DNA of 64,000 bases from Streptomyces sp. NRRL B-3428 (lineage in GTDB: Bacteria > Actinomycetota > Actinomycetes > Streptomycetales > Streptomycetaceae), in contig JOGW01000013.1 of assembly GCA_000721375.1 (NCBI GenBank), forward strand, positions 1-64,000. Reading direction: 5' to 3'. Below are positions 1 through 9,485 of the stretch, piece after piece. The notes under the pieces were generated by a model. It made no database searches. It saw only the letters and a program-made list of their open reading frames with translations, and had not been told where the DNA came from. The stretch's first letter is position 1, and each line of letters starts with the position of its first letter. A program made the translations under genes and the position numbers.

Positions 1-5
1 GGCGG

Positions 6-1220
6 GTGGGGGGCGCGGTGGGGCTGGCGCAGGTGATGGCGAATGAGCACCTGATCGACGAACTGGGGGAAGCGGGCATCCGGGGGCTGAGCCGCCTTCT
101 GTGGGCGGCTGACTGCCAGACCTGCGGGGGGCCGCTGGGCGAGGGGGCGCCCGCCCTGGCCGTCGACGCCGGACCCGGTCCGACGCTGGCCATCGCCTCC
201 CTCCACCACGTGGACTGCCGCCAACCGGGCTGGAACGACAGCCCAGTTGTGTCCGGGGCGTTCGAGACGACCTGGTCCGCAGGGGCGCGACTGCTGTTGG
301 TCGAGTATCGGCGCCAGCAGGTGCGGTTGCCGGTGTTCGCCGTCAACCCGTCCTTGGAGGCGGTACGGCTCACCAGGGAGCGGCAGGGTGCAGCGTGGCG
401 CGTCGCTCCGGGTGGCCCGAGCGGGCTCGCGGACTGCGGACTCGTACCGGCAGGACCCGACCTGGCGCATGCGGTCGACTCGCCGGTCGCGGGGGCGCGG
501 GCCCGGATCGACGGGGAACGTCTGCGTCTGGAGTTGGCCGGGTACTCCTTCTGGACGGCGGCGGGTGAGGAGTCCCGCGCTGCCATCCAGCTGGCGGACG
601 GTTTTCTGCTCGCGGTGACCCATGCCTGCGAACCGGGTCGGGCAGCCGACGGCGAGTTCGCGCGGATGATCCAGTCGGGCGAGACGCTCGTCGGCTGGGT
701 CGGCCTTTCGACACAGGCCGCTGTCTCGCGAGCAGCGAAGCTGCGGGAGATCCGCGCCGCCGTGTCGGCCGGCGTGCGGCCTCCGGACTTCACCTTCCGC
801 GCGGCCGGCTATTTCGCCTCCGTACGTGGCTCAGAGCGTTCCGCGGGCGGTGTGCTCGGAGCGTGTCCGGATGACCTTCCCGACGAACAGGCCAAGGCAT
901 GGGCGTCCGGGACAGTCGCCAAGGGGAACCAGCGGCTGCCGGAGTGGTCGCTCGTGAACGCCGACGAACCTGCGGCGGGCTGGCACACCATCGACGTCCT
1001 CTCCCTGGTGCGGCTGCTTCTGCAGCGCCGGGGCGGACGCTGGCTGCTGACCGCGCAGTGGGCGCAGACCCGGACGGCCGGGCCGGTGACCGATGGTGAG
1101 CTCCGCACCTGGGCTTCGGCGGTGATCTCCAGGCGCACCGGCGGTGCGGCGCCGGCCTGGTCCGCGGTGGAGATTTCGAACGGAACGCGTTATGTGTACG
1201 CGTCTCACGACGGGAGCTGA
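6..1220 (+). CDS. Hypothetical protein, first gene of a NACHT module
   Basis: I do not recognise this 404-residue protein (374 to 394 residues if a later start is used). The frame is open to the left edge, so the true start may lie outside the window; GTG at 6 and ATG at 36 are the visible options. Near the N-terminus it has a Cys37-x2-Cys40 pair and a His67-His68-x2-Cys71 group, which could bind zinc. The rest is a soluble alpha/beta-looking sequence with no signal peptide or membrane segment. It ends 2 bp before the next gene and is probably co-transcribed with it and the NACHT ATPase. By analogy with other NTPase-centred modules it could be a sensor or effector, but this is inference only. 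Confidence 0.7.
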   Translation: MGGAVGLAQVMANEHLIDELGEAGIRGLSRLLWAADCQTCGGPLGEGAPALAVDAGPGPTLAIASLHHVDCRQPGWNDSPVVSGAFETTWSAGARLLLVEYRRQQVRLPVFAVNPSLEAVRLTRERQGAAWRVAPGGPSGLADCGLVPAGPDLAHAVDSPVAGARARIDGERLRLELAGYSFWTAAGEESRAAIQLADGFLLAVTHACEPGRAADGEFARMIQSGETLVGWVGLSTQAAVSRAAKLREIRAAVSAGVRPPDFTFRAAGYFASVRGSERSAGGVLGACPDDLPDEQAKAWASGTVAKGNQRLPEWSLVNADEPAAGWHTIDVLSLVRLLLQRRGGRWLLTAQWAQTRTAGPVTDGELRTWASAVISRRTGGAAPAWSAVEISNGTRYVYASHDGS

Positions 1221-1222
1221 CA

Positions 1223-1828
1223 GTGGAAATGGCAGGCATGTCGTTGGCGGCGGCCGGGGCGGTCGTGCTCCGCGAAGGGATCACGTTCTTCTACGCGCAG
1301 GCCACCGAACTGCTGCAACGCAGGCGAGACCGGCATGACCGGCGAAACGCCGAGGCCACGGCCGACGGCACGGAACCGGGGCCGGGCCATGACGGCGGGC
1401 CTGGCCCGGAACCCGAAGTGGCCGCGGCGGCGCTCAGGGCGCCGGAAGGCGTCTTGGACGGTGAGTTGGTCGACCGCGGCGTGGACGAAACGGCGCTGGA
1501 CGAGGAGGCGAGCCGGCTGATCGACCTGACCGGGCGACTGCACGGCTACGAGCAGGGATTCCGTCCGGTGACCACGCAGGACCAGGAGTTGCTGGCCACG
1601 GTGGACGCGCTGCGGCTCGCGCTGGAACACATCTACGGGCAGCGGATCACCCTGGCCGGCGAGGCCAGGCCGACCACCGGCAGCCCTCTGGCGGACGCGG
1701 CGCCTGGTGCGGCGCCGACGGTGTCGGTCAACGTCAGCGGCCAGGGGGCGGTAGGCGTGGGCGGTGACGTCAGCGGGACGATCACCACCCATGCGCCGGC
1801 GCCCCTTCGGAGCCCGCATGAGCAGTGA
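1223..1828 (+). CDS. Hypothetical protein with glycine-rich beta motif, NACHT partner
   Basis: A 201-residue protein of unknown function starting at GTG, 2 bp after the upstream stop. Residues 1-35 are a hydrophobic/amphipathic helix followed by a cluster of Arg residues; the middle (45-70) is low complexity, then acidic helices follow to about 140. The C-terminal stretch 167-190 carries the motif VSGQGAVGVGGDVSG. A close variant, VSGDGAVGVAGNMTG, occurs near the N-terminus of the next protein. The gene overlaps the NACHT gene by 11 bp (ATG at 1818, TGA at 1826-1828), which indicates translational coupling and probably a joint complex. Confidence 0.75.
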   Translation: MEMAGMSLAAAGAVVLREGITFFYAQATELLQRRRDRHDRRNAEATADGTEPGPGHDGGPGPEPEVAAAALRAPEGVLDGELVDRGVDETALDEEASRLIDLTGRLHGYEQGFRPVTTQDQELLATVDALRLALEHIYGQRITLAGEARPTTGSPLADAAPGAAPTVSVNVSGQGAVGVGGDVSGTITTHAPAPLRSPHEQ

Positions 1829-4800
1829 GCGCACCGGCAAAGAGCCCAGCGGCACCCGCCCGTTGGGGTCCGGAGACGACGGGCACGAGCCGCCGGGCGC
1901 CGGTGGAGAAGCGCTGACGCCACCCCCGACGCCGACCCCGCCCCCGTACACCCGGCTCCACGTCTCAGGCGACGGCGCAGTGGGTGTCGCGGGCAACATG
2001 ACCGGCGTGATCAACACCGGCCCCGTGACCGTCACTTCGCGGCCGACCCTCGCCCAAGCGCGGCCCAGCGCGCTGCAGTGGGCCGGCTACCGCGAGCGGA
2101 TCGGCCTGGACACGTACACCCCACGGAAGTGGCTCGTACGGGAGATCGACGACTTCATCGCCGACCACGAGAGCGGCTACTTCCTTGTCATCGCCGACGC
2201 CGGCCTCGGCAAGTCGGCCTTCGCCCTGTCCTTCCAGCAACAACACGACTGCCCAGGGCACTTCGCGGGAACGGGGGCACGGGAGCGCACCACCCGCGCG
2301 GCCGCGATGAGCCTGTCGGCACAGTTGATCGAGCGATGGGGCCTGGCCGACGCCTTCGCGCCGGACGGCTTCCTGCCCTACGGTCTGGACGGGGCTCCCG
2401 GGCTTGAGGCGGTCCTCGTGGCCGCGGCCGAACGGCGGGACGCGGAGCGGACCGGGGAGCCGATCCTCCTGGTAGTGGACGGCCTCGACGAGCACGAACC
2501 CTCCGCGGAGGAGCGTGGTGCGCGCGCGGCCATGCCGTTCGGACTGCCGCCACAACTTCCGCGCCGTGTCTACGTCATCGCCACGGTACGCAGCGGTACC
2601 GACATACCCGGGCTTCGTCAGCCGTATCTCGAATGCGACTGGCGCGAGCGGGTGGACGCCAACCTGGGCGACATGCGCCGCCACCTGGAGAAATACAGCC
2701 GAAGCCCCGCCCTCGCGGAGCGGATCGCCGCGGCGGGCATCTCCCCGCAGGACGTCATCGGCACGCTGCTCGACCGCTGCGCCGGAGTGTGGATCTATCT
2801 GCGGTACGTCCTCATGGAGATCGAACTCGACCGCCGCCGGGTGGACGAACTCAACCGGCTCCCCGCCGACCTGGCCTCGTACTACCGGGACTGCCTCAAC
2901 CCGCTACGGGCCGACTCGACGCTCTGGTACGACGTGTACCTGCCCGTCCTCGCCACGGTCGCCACGGCCGCCGAACCGATCGGCCACGCCACCGTGTCCA
3001 CGCTCGCCGGCGCCACCCAGCCGCTGCGGGTGAGCCGTCTGCTCACCGAGACCCTGCTGCCCTTCCTCTACCGCACACCTGACGGATCGCGTTTCGCCCC
3101 GTACCACCAGACGCTGCGTACGTTCCTCACCGGCGACGACGGCCCCGGCACCCGCTGGTCGGGCTCGCTCGCGGGCTGGCGCACGGAGCTCTCCCAGGCC
3201 GCAGCGCAGGTCCAACACCGGATCTGTGACCACTACCTCGCCGTTTGGGGCGGTCTCGACGACGGCTTGCCGGGACTGACGGCCGCCGCGTCGAGCGGGC
3301 CGCGTGACGCGGAGACCGAGGGGTACGGGCTACGCTCCCTCATCGGTCATCTGGCGGCGGCCGGACGGTACGACGAGCTGCATCAGGTGCTGGCCTGCGA
3401 ACATGACGACCGCAATATCTGGTACGAGGCGCACGATCGCGTCGGGGACATCGAAAGCTACCGCGCGGACATCGCCGTCGCCCGCGGTCTGTGCGCCCCG
3501 GGCAACGCCACCGCGTCCATCGGACGGGAACTGCGCTACCGCCTCATCGACGCCAGCCTGATCTCCATGGCGGGGCAGGTTCCGACTCCGCTGCTCCAAG
3601 CCCTCGTAGCGGCCGGGGTGTGGCGGCCGGAGCGGGCCTTCGCCCATATCGACATGGCGGAGCCAACCGCGGCGGCTGAGGCGGCGGGTGACTTTCTGAC
3701 CGGCGTGCAGGCCGCCCGACTCTGGCAGCGCGCGGTCACGATCGGCGACGCCCACACGCGGGGCGAGGCCATGGCCAAGCTCTTCCGCTACCTCCCCGAG
3801 GATCTGCTCGAAGAGGCCCTTGACCACGTGGTGGCTGCACCGGACGACTACAGCTTCGGCATCAGCCTGATCGCCCTGATCCCGCGACTGCAGGGTGCGT
3901 TGCTGCGCAGAGCGGTGCTGGCCGCCTGCGGTCGCCCCTCCGCCTTCGACCGTGCCGGCGTGCTCCATTCCGTGATGCATCTGGTGCCCGCCGAGCTGGT
4001 GCCGCAGGTGCTCGGGGCCATGCGCGAAGCGGCCGACAACGCGCCCGCGGGCTGGTGGCGCGCGGCCACCTGCTGCTATCTCGCCGACCACGTTCCTGCG
4101 GACGAGCGCCGGGAGTTGCTGCGACGCGCACTCGTGGCCGCGCGGGCCACCCGGGTGAGGGACCGGGGTCTTGCGCTGTCGGTCGTCGGTAGACGAGCCG
4201 CCGACGACCCGCGACTGTGGGGGGAGGTCCTGGAGTCGGTCCATGAACTCGAGTCCACGTCGTCACGGTTGAAGACGCTGACCGACATGGCACAAGCCGC
4301 TGGCGCGCCGGAGCGGGAGGCGCTCGTCGCACTCGCGAGCGACCTCGCCCGCGGCACGAGTGAGCCCTACGAACGGGCGCGCGCGCTCACCGACCTCGTG
4401 CCCCTGGCCGAGGGCGAGCAACGGCGGCGGCTCCTGCGCGAAGCGATGGACGCGGCACGGTCCATCGACAATCTCCAGATCGGGATCCCGCGGTGGGCCG
4501 CGCTCGCGCAGGCCCACCTGGCAGGACCCGAGCGTGAGGAGGAGATGGCCAGGGTCTGGCGCGCATACGAAGAGTGCGACGACAGTTTCCGCAAGGACCA
4601 GGTACTGCGGGACCTGATCCCCTGCCTCACAGGGGACCTGGTCCAGTCGGCCCTGACGGCCGCCCGTGCGATCGACTTCGCCTCGAGCCGGGCGAGTCGG
4701 CTCGGGGAGCTCATCCCCTTGCTGCCACCGGCCGACCGCGCGGCAGTGGCCGCGGAGGCGCTGGCCACGGCCCGCGCCGTCGACGACCACGCAGACCAGC

Positions 4801-5987
4801 GCGCGGCGGTCACCGCGCTGACCGGCGAGCAGTTCCGCACCTGGGCCGAACCAGGCACCTCGGACACGGCCCCGGGCGCGCCCCGTACACCCGGCGCCAT
4901 CGCCGAGGCCATGCTCGAACGCATCACCGCAATCCCCGATCCCTGGCGGCGACTCGAGGCCGTGATCGACGCCTCGGGCGACATCACACCGCCCCTGGCC
5001 GACCGCTTCTACAAGATCGCCGGGGAACTGGGCGAATCGACGGTGCCGACGACGGCCGTCATGAACCTGGGCGCTGGTCTGCCCACGGCGACGCTGGGAC
5101 TGCGCAACACCGGCATCGAGTCCGCCGCCCTGGCGGCGGTGATCCGCATACCCCGCCTTCGTGAGGAGGCGGTGGAGCACATCCTCGACCAGTCCCTCGA
5201 CGCGGCGGCACTGCTGGCCGGGAACCTCCCACCGCAAGCTCCCGCGGTCGCCCGGTGGCCAGTCGACCAGGCGATCCCGATGCACCGCATCCGGTATCGC
5301 GACGCCCGCGACGCCGACGACATGATCTGGGCCGCGTCCCACTCCGTCACCTTCCGCTGGACGCTCGCCGAAGCTCTCACCGGGATCGCCGAGCACCTGG
5401 TCGGCGAGGCCCGCTCCGCCGCCGTGGCGGACGCTCTCGCGCTGCTGCGGAGCATCCCTCCCGGCTGGGACTACTTCGGGCACATACGGATGCGAGCGCT
5501 CCGAGTGCTTCCGCTGCTCTCGGAGAGCGGGCGATCCGGCCTCCTGGACGACCTCTTCACGTACGCCGCCGTGGAGCTCGACGGCCTCCACCAGGCGAGC
5601 GTGATCGCCGCCCTGGCGCCGCATCTGCCCGAGCATCTGCTGCGCGAAGCGCTGGACCTGCTCGCCGGGCTGGATGAGAAGAACCGTCGCGTCGCCGTGG
5701 CCGCGGTCGCCGAGGTCTGGCAGGGCGACTCGGCCCCGATCCGTCACCAGATCGCCCGACTGGACATGCACGGGCGGGTGAAGGCGCTCGAAGCGCTCCT
5801 GCGCAATCCCGCTCAGCGAGGCCAGTCCGACGGTCCCGCCTTCGACCCCTGGCCGCCCGGCGCGGACCGTGCGCAAGCGTTGACGATCGTCGCCGCTGCC
5901 GCCTGGTGGGTGCGGCACGAGGGCGGCGCACAAGCGGTCGCCGAGACCGTGCGTGCGATCAACGACACGGCACGGTGGTGGCCTTGA
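1818..5987 (+). CDS. NACHT/STAND-family P-loop ATPase with helical repeats
   Basis: A 1389-residue NTPase. After a Pro-rich disordered start comes the glycine-rich motif at residues 49-65. The Walker A motif ADAGLGKS is at about 126-133 and the Walker B-like motif ILLVVDGLDEHE at about 216-227, the acidic extended form typical of NACHT/STAND ATPases. From about residue 450 to the end the protein is alpha-helical repeats rich in Ala, Leu and Arg, with recurring ALxxARxI/V and LPxxDR phrases, as expected for a sensor array. No nuclease, protease, TIR or membrane effector domain is visible, so any effector may be in a partner protein. ATG at 1818 is preferred over GTG at 1764 because the latter overlaps the upstream gene by 65 bp. 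Confidence 0.85.
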   Translation: MSSERTGKEPSGTRPLGSGDDGHEPPGAGGEALTPPPTPTPPPYTRLHVSGDGAVGVAGNMTGVINTGPVTVTSRPTLAQARPSALQWAGYRERIGLDTYTPRKWLVREIDDFIADHESGYFLVIADAGLGKSAFALSFQQQHDCPGHFAGTGARERTTRAAAMSLSAQLIERWGLADAFAPDGFLPYGLDGAPGLEAVLVAAAERRDAERTGEPILLVVDGLDEHEPSAEERGARAAMPFGLPPQLPRRVYVIATVRSGTDIPGLRQPYLECDWRERVDANLGDMRRHLEKYSRSPALAERIAAAGISPQDVIGTLLDRCAGVWIYLRYVLMEIELDRRRVDELNRLPADLASYYRDCLNPLRADSTLWYDVYLPVLATVATAAEPIGHATVSTLAGATQPLRVSRLLTETLLPFLYRTPDGSRFAPYHQTLRTFLTGDDGPGTRWSGSLAGWRTELSQAAAQVQHRICDHYLAVWGGLDDGLPGLTAAASSGPRDAETEGYGLRSLIGHLAAAGRYDELHQVLACEHDDRNIWYEAHDRVGDIESYRADIAVARGLCAPGNATASIGRELRYRLIDASLISMAGQVPTPLLQALVAAGVWRPERAFAHIDMAEPTAAAEAAGDFLTGVQAARLWQRAVTIGDAHTRGEAMAKLFRYLPEDLLEEALDHVVAAPDDYSFGISLIALIPRLQGALLRRAVLAACGRPSAFDRAGVLHSVMHLVPAELVPQVLGAMREAADNAPAGWWRAATCCYLADHVPADERRELLRRALVAARATRVRDRGLALSVVGRRAADDPRLWGEVLESVHELESTSSRLKTLTDMAQAAGAPEREALVALASDLARGTSEPYERARALTDLVPLAEGEQRRRLLREAMDAARSIDNLQIGIPRWAALAQAHLAGPEREEEMARVWRAYEECDDSFRKDQVLRDLIPCLTGDLVQSALTAARAIDFASSRASRLGELIPLLPPADRAAVAAEALATARAVDDHADQRAAVTALTGEQFRTWAEPGTSDTAPGAPRTPGAIAEAMLERITAIPDPWRRLEAVIDASGDITPPLADRFYKIAGELGESTVPTTAVMNLGAGLPTATLGLRNTGIESAALAAVIRIPRLREEAVEHILDQSLDAAALLAGNLPPQAPAVARWPVDQAIPMHRIRYRDARDADDMIWAASHSVTFRWTLAEALTGIAEHLVGEARSAAVADALALLRSIPPGWDYFGHIRMRALRVLPLLSESGRSGLLDDLFTYAAVELDGLHQASVIAALAPHLPEHLLREALDLLAGLDEKNRRVAVAAVAEVWQGDSAPIRHQIARLDMHGRVKALEALLRNPAQRGQSDGPAFDPWPPGADRAQALTIVAAAAWWVRHEGGAQAVAETVRAINDTARWWP

Positions 5988-6431
5988 GGTGAGGCGGGCG
6001 GGGGTGAGGCGGTTCGCCGGCGTGGCCGCTCCCAGGGGCGCCGGAGGTCCTCGGCGAGGGGTCGGGCGACTTCGCGGAACTGGGCGGCGGTGATCGCGAT
6101 GGCGTCGTCGGCCGGACCGGGACGGATCGCGGCCGGCCCCGAGTCGCCGAGCGCAAGATGTCCGACACCCTGACGCCGTACCTGCTCAAACGGGCCCAAC
6201 ACCGTGCCTGGCCCCAGCCCGCCAGAGCACACGCCGACGCCGTCGCCAGGGGGCAGCTGTGGCCGGGATGAGGCCCACCTGAGCCACACCCGCTTCCGCG
6301 TCTTCTGTGTCCGACCGATCAGGAGCGGGGCTCCGGAGAACAGCACCAGGCCGGCTGCGACGAGTCCGACGTACATCGCCGGGCTGCCGAGGGGCAGCTG
6401 GGCCGGGACGGCGGGTCAGCCGGCGCTCGGA
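5988..6431. other. 444-bp convergent gap without a supported gene
   Basis: This gap separates the + strand NACHT gene from the - strand response regulator. The - strand frame from 6376 begins with one plausible membrane helix (MYVGLVAAGLVLFSGAPLL) followed by a basic stretch, but then turns into low-quality sequence. A short + strand frame at 6160-6271 (37 codons, start MSDTLTPYLL) also looks partly protein-like. Neither has enough support. The stretch may hold decayed gene remnants. No clear terminator hairpin was found. Confidence 0.3.
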
Positions 6432-7121
6432 TCAACCCGTGCTTGAGGCCTCGTCCAGCGCGCGCGTGAACAACCCGCGGTGGTCGTTGGCGAGAAGGGC
6501 CAGCTGAGTCCGGTTGTCGAGGGCGAGCTTGTGCAGGGCACGGGACACATACGCCTTGACGGTGCCCTCGGCGACACCGATCAGCTCCGCGATCTCCCGG
6601 TTGCCGAGCCCGTCGGCCACCGCGAGGACCACCCTCAGCTCCTGCGCGGACAGTTGGCGGACCTCGCGCCCGAACTCCTCGGTGTCGACGGGGTGGCGAT
6701 GACTCGCGAACCGGTCCAGCACAGAGGTGATGAGGGCCGGGGAGAGCACCGCGCGGTGTTCCACCGCCTGATGGACGGCGGCCACCAGGTCCGGCGCGGA
6801 GGCGGTCTTGAGCAGATAGCCGTCGGCACCGGCCCGCCACACCCGGGCCACCGACTCCTCGTCCGTGTCCGTGGTGAGGATCAGGATGCCGAGGCCGGGG
6901 TGGTGTGCGCGCAGGGTTCTGGCGGTTTCGGCGCCGTCCGGTCCGCCGGGCATGATCAGGTCGAGGACCGCCAGGTCGGGCGTGGTGCGCTCGACGGCTT
7001 CGACGGCCGCCGTGCCCGTCGCCGCTTCGGCTACCACTTCGATGTCGCCCGAGGCGGTGAGGATCGTCCGCAGACCGGTGCGGATGACGTCCTCGTCGTC
7101 GGCGATGACGATACGGATCAT
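6432..7121 (-). CDS. NarL/LuxR-family response regulator
   Basis: A 229-residue two-component response regulator. The receiver domain has acidic residues D8-D9-E10, phospho-acceptor Asp54 in VLDLIMPGG and the conserved Thr and Lys farther on. The C-terminal LuxR-type HTH includes LSAQELRVVLAVADGLGN and IAELIGVAEGTVKAYV. ATG at 7121 begins the receiver exactly (MIRIVIADDED). It overlaps the upstream kinase gene by 4 bp on the same strand, so the pair is translationally coupled. The target genes cannot be read from the sequence. Confidence 0.95.
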   Translation of the reverse strand: MIRIVIADDEDVIRTGLRTILTASGDIEVVAEAATGTAAVEAVERTTPDLAVLDLIMPGGPDGAETARTLRAHHPGLGILILTTDTDEESVARVWRAGADGYLLKTASAPDLVAAVHQAVEHRAVLSPALITSVLDRFASHRHPVDTEEFGREVRQLSAQELRVVLAVADGLGNREIAELIGVAEGTVKAYVSRALHKLALDNRTQLALLANDHRGLFTRALDEASSTG

Positions 7122-8299
7122 GTGGGGGTGCCTCCGTGGTTGCGCGGCGCCCGGGCACACACCCGGAACCCGCCGCCGGGCGCGGGGGCCGCGTCGAGGG
7201 TGCCGCCGAGCAGGCTCATGCGGTCGCGCAGTCCGCCCAGGCCTAGGCCCGTGCCGCCGCCGGAGCCTGCGGTGGACGCGGTCGCGGGTGGTGGGCCGTT
7301 CTCCACGACGAGAGTCCAGTCGTGGTCGGTGAGGTCCAGACCGAGTCGGGCCTCGGACCCGGCGGCGTGGCGCAGCACGTTCGTCAGCGCCTCGGTGACC
7401 ACGCGGTGGGCCGCATCCTGCGCGGCCAGGTCCAACCGCTCGTACGCGGTGAAGAACCCGGGATCGGTACGGACCTCCGTGCCGGCCGACCGCACCTGCG
7501 CGACGGCCCGCTGAAGGACCTCGCCGAGCGCCTGCGGCGGCTCGCCCTCGAGCGCCCGCAGGCGCAGCCGGACCGTCATGCTGCGCAGGTGCTCGGTGGC
7601 GGCGGCGCACTGCTCGTGTACGCCGTCGAGGAGGGCCGAGGTCCGGGGCGACGGGTGGTCGAGGGTCACCTGCAGCGACCCGGCCAGGACGTTCAGGACC
7701 GCCACGTCATGGCCGAGCAGATCGTGGAACTCCCGTACGAGGCGGCCGCGTTCCTCGTTCACCGCGTCGGTCGCGAGCCGTCGCGCCTCGAGAGCGGCCC
7801 GCGTACGGTCCTCGTCGCGCTGGCGCAGCGCGGTGCCTGCGACGAGGAGGCCGGTCACCATCAGCGTGACCGCCATACAGCCGGCGACCGTGCCGGGGCG
7901 TACGAACTGCGGACCGGAGCCGATCGCGGTGAGTACGACGAGTTCGGCTACGGCGACGGCCGCGAACTGCCAGGCGCGTGCCCCGGACCAGAAGCGACCT
8001 GCCGCGTAGGCGAGGAAGAACAGCGGTGTGAAGGCCATGCTCAGGCCGGTGGCCGCGAGCACCACGACCGCGACCGGCAGCGGTCGGCTGCGGCGGCGAA
8101 GCAGGGCGGCCGAAGCGACGAGGATGGCGAGGTAGCGCAGCAGCGGATGGGAGGCCCAGGAGGCATGCTCCCAGACCCGGGCGATCTCCAGACCGAGTCC
8201 GATGCAGGCGGAGGCGAGCGCGGCCAGGCGGTCCCAGGTCTCGGGGCGTGTGCCGGCCAGTGCGCGGGCGAGGCGTTCGCTCCACGGCGGTCCGCTCAC
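7118..8299 (-). CDS. DesK/NarX-type sensor histidine kinase
   Basis: A 393-residue membrane kinase. Residues about 22-155 contain roughly five hydrophobic segments with no large extracellular sensor domain, so it probably senses the membrane or an envelope signal. The HisKA_3 dimerisation helix holds phospho-acceptor His192 in EFHDLLGHDV. The ATPase domain has an N box (TEALTNVLRHA) and a G box (GTGLGLGGLRDRM). The start is GTG. The gene precedes and overlaps the response regulator gene by 4 bp, so they form one cognate two-component system. Confidence 0.95.
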   Translation of the reverse strand: MSGPPWSERLARALAGTRPETWDRLAALASACIGLGLEIARVWEHASWASHPLLRYLAILVASAALLRRRSRPLPVAVVVLAATGLSMAFTPLFFLAYAAGRFWSGARAWQFAAVAVAELVVLTAIGSGPQFVRPGTVAGCMAVTLMVTGLLVAGTALRQRDEDRTRAALEARRLATDAVNEERGRLVREFHDLLGHDVAVLNVLAGSLQVTLDHPSPRTSALLDGVHEQCAAATEHLRSMTVRLRLRALEGEPPQALGEVLQRAVAQVRSAGTEVRTDPGFFTAYERLDLAAQDAAHRVVTEALTNVLRHAAGSEARLGLDLTDHDWTLVVENGPPPATASTAGSGGGTGLGLGGLRDRMSLLGGTLDAAPAPGGGFRVCARAPRNHGGTPT

Positions 8300-8405
8300 G
8301 TGCGTCGCACCCTGCGCTCGGCTGCCCGCCCGGCTGCCCGCCCGGCCGGCCGTCGGGGCGGTCGGTGGGCGCAGGGGCGGCGCAGGCCTCGCAGGACGGG
8401 CTCCG

Positions 8406-9005
8406 TCACGCTCCTCGCTGCCACGCCACCCGCTCCTTCCGTAGCGGCCGCTTGCCTGAGTTCACTTTCGCCGAACGGGCAGGGGGTCGCCAGGTGAGGA
8501 GATCAGAGGGGGCCGGCAAGGGCGGCTGCGGGTAGGGACCGCCTCGGTGACAAGCGGGCCGACACTCGATCAGCGCCGCAGTCCCAGGGAGGACAGCGCG
8601 GCTCCTGCGATCCGGTGGGCGGCCGGTGCCCCCCCGGCCGGTCAGCGGCGGCAGCCGCGAGGCCGACGATGTGTGGCGGGCGGTCGCCACTCGGCCCGAA
8701 CGCATGATGCGCAGGACATGGCCCTGGCACCGGGGGCAGGTGGGCCTGGACAGCGGCGAGGGGACCTGCTGCCCGTCGACGCCGTAGCGCACATGGCGCC
8801 GGCCCTCGACGTCGGTCCACGGGGTGACGTCGAAGTCGGCCTCCCAGCCGTTGCCGCAGTCCAGACAGGTCAGACGTAGGCCTCGTGAGTACCGACGCGG
8901 CCGCCGGTGGGGCGAGTTGGGGTGGAGGCGCTGGTCCTGGCGGGGTTCCTCTCGGTCCCGGGGCGGCTGCGGGCGCCGTCCCACCTCTTCGGGGAACAAC
9001 CGCAC
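8406..9005 (-). CDS. Probable zinc-ribbon protein
   Basis: Up to 199 residues. The convincing part is residues 43-110: Cys47-x2-Cys50 (LTCLDCG), a short acidic beta region (WEADFDVTPWTDVEG), then Cys90-x2-Cys93 (TCPRC), a standard four-cysteine zinc ribbon. The N-terminal 40 residues are basic and Pro-rich. The last 80 residues are Arg/Pro/Ser-rich and do not look like folded protein, so the native end may have been lost or the frame may run on past a former stop. Function is unknown; it is not linked to its neighbours. Confidence 0.5.
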   Translation of the reverse strand: MRLFPEEVGRRPQPPRDREEPRQDQRLHPNSPHRRPRRYSRGLRLTCLDCGNGWEADFDVTPWTDVEGRRHVRYGVDGQQVPSPLSRPTCPRCQGHVLRIMRSGRVATARHTSSASRLPPLTGRGGTGRPPDRRSRAVLPGTAALIECRPACHRGGPYPQPPLPAPSDLLTWRPPARSAKVNSGKRPLRKERVAWQRGA

Positions 9006-9485
9006 CAGCCCTCACGAGCCCGCCGGACGGCCCGACTTCAGGGCCCGGAAGGACCGTCGTGCCCGGTTTCCTGTAAACGGAAGGAGATCCGCGGACACCG
9101 CGTTCACCGTCGTGCAGGAGCTGCGCGCCAAAGGTCTGCACCACGGCCGACTCCACGCGCGTCCCCGTGCAGCGACTCCAACGGAACCACTCGTACCGCG
9201 GGTCATAAAGCATGCCTTCTTGGCCATGAACCCATAGGCGTTCAGCCATCGACGGAGACTGGCTCAAAGCTTGAGCACATTTTCCACACAACCTCTCTGC
9301 ACGTTGGCCCTGATGCTCTAGATTGACCGTGCTTCACCGGCTTGAGCATGAGCGGCCAGTAAAGATCATTAGGTCCCGAGGGGACCCGAACACCACAAGA
9401 CAGGCGATTCCGCTGTGATTTGGGCGGGTTGTTCGGGCGGCACGAGAAGACCGGCATATCAGGCGCCGGACCGGGATGTCGGGTA
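9006..9485. promoter_or_regulatory. Non-coding control region upstream of the polysaccharide cluster
   Basis: No supported gene lies here. At 9262-9276 there is a dyad, GCTCAA-AGC-TTGAGC, and its right half GCTTGAGCA recurs at about 9341-9349, so two sites for one regulator are possible. A TTGACC hexamer at 9323-9328 could be a -35 element, but no good -10 sits 16-18 bp downstream. A DnaA-box-like TTTTCCACA at about 9280 stands alone. Promoter activity is inferred from position, since this is the only sizeable gap before 21 genes on the + strand. Confidence 0.4.

Noticed and set aside
9006..9300. Genes on either strand upstream of the cluster
   Set aside because: Frames on both strands show short protein-like pieces (for example VESAVVQTFGAQLL on the - strand), but they conflict and lack starts or family support.
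9270..9300. Replication origin from a DnaA-like box
   Set aside because: Only one TTTTCCACA sequence is present, with no cluster of boxes and no dnaA or dnaN nearby.
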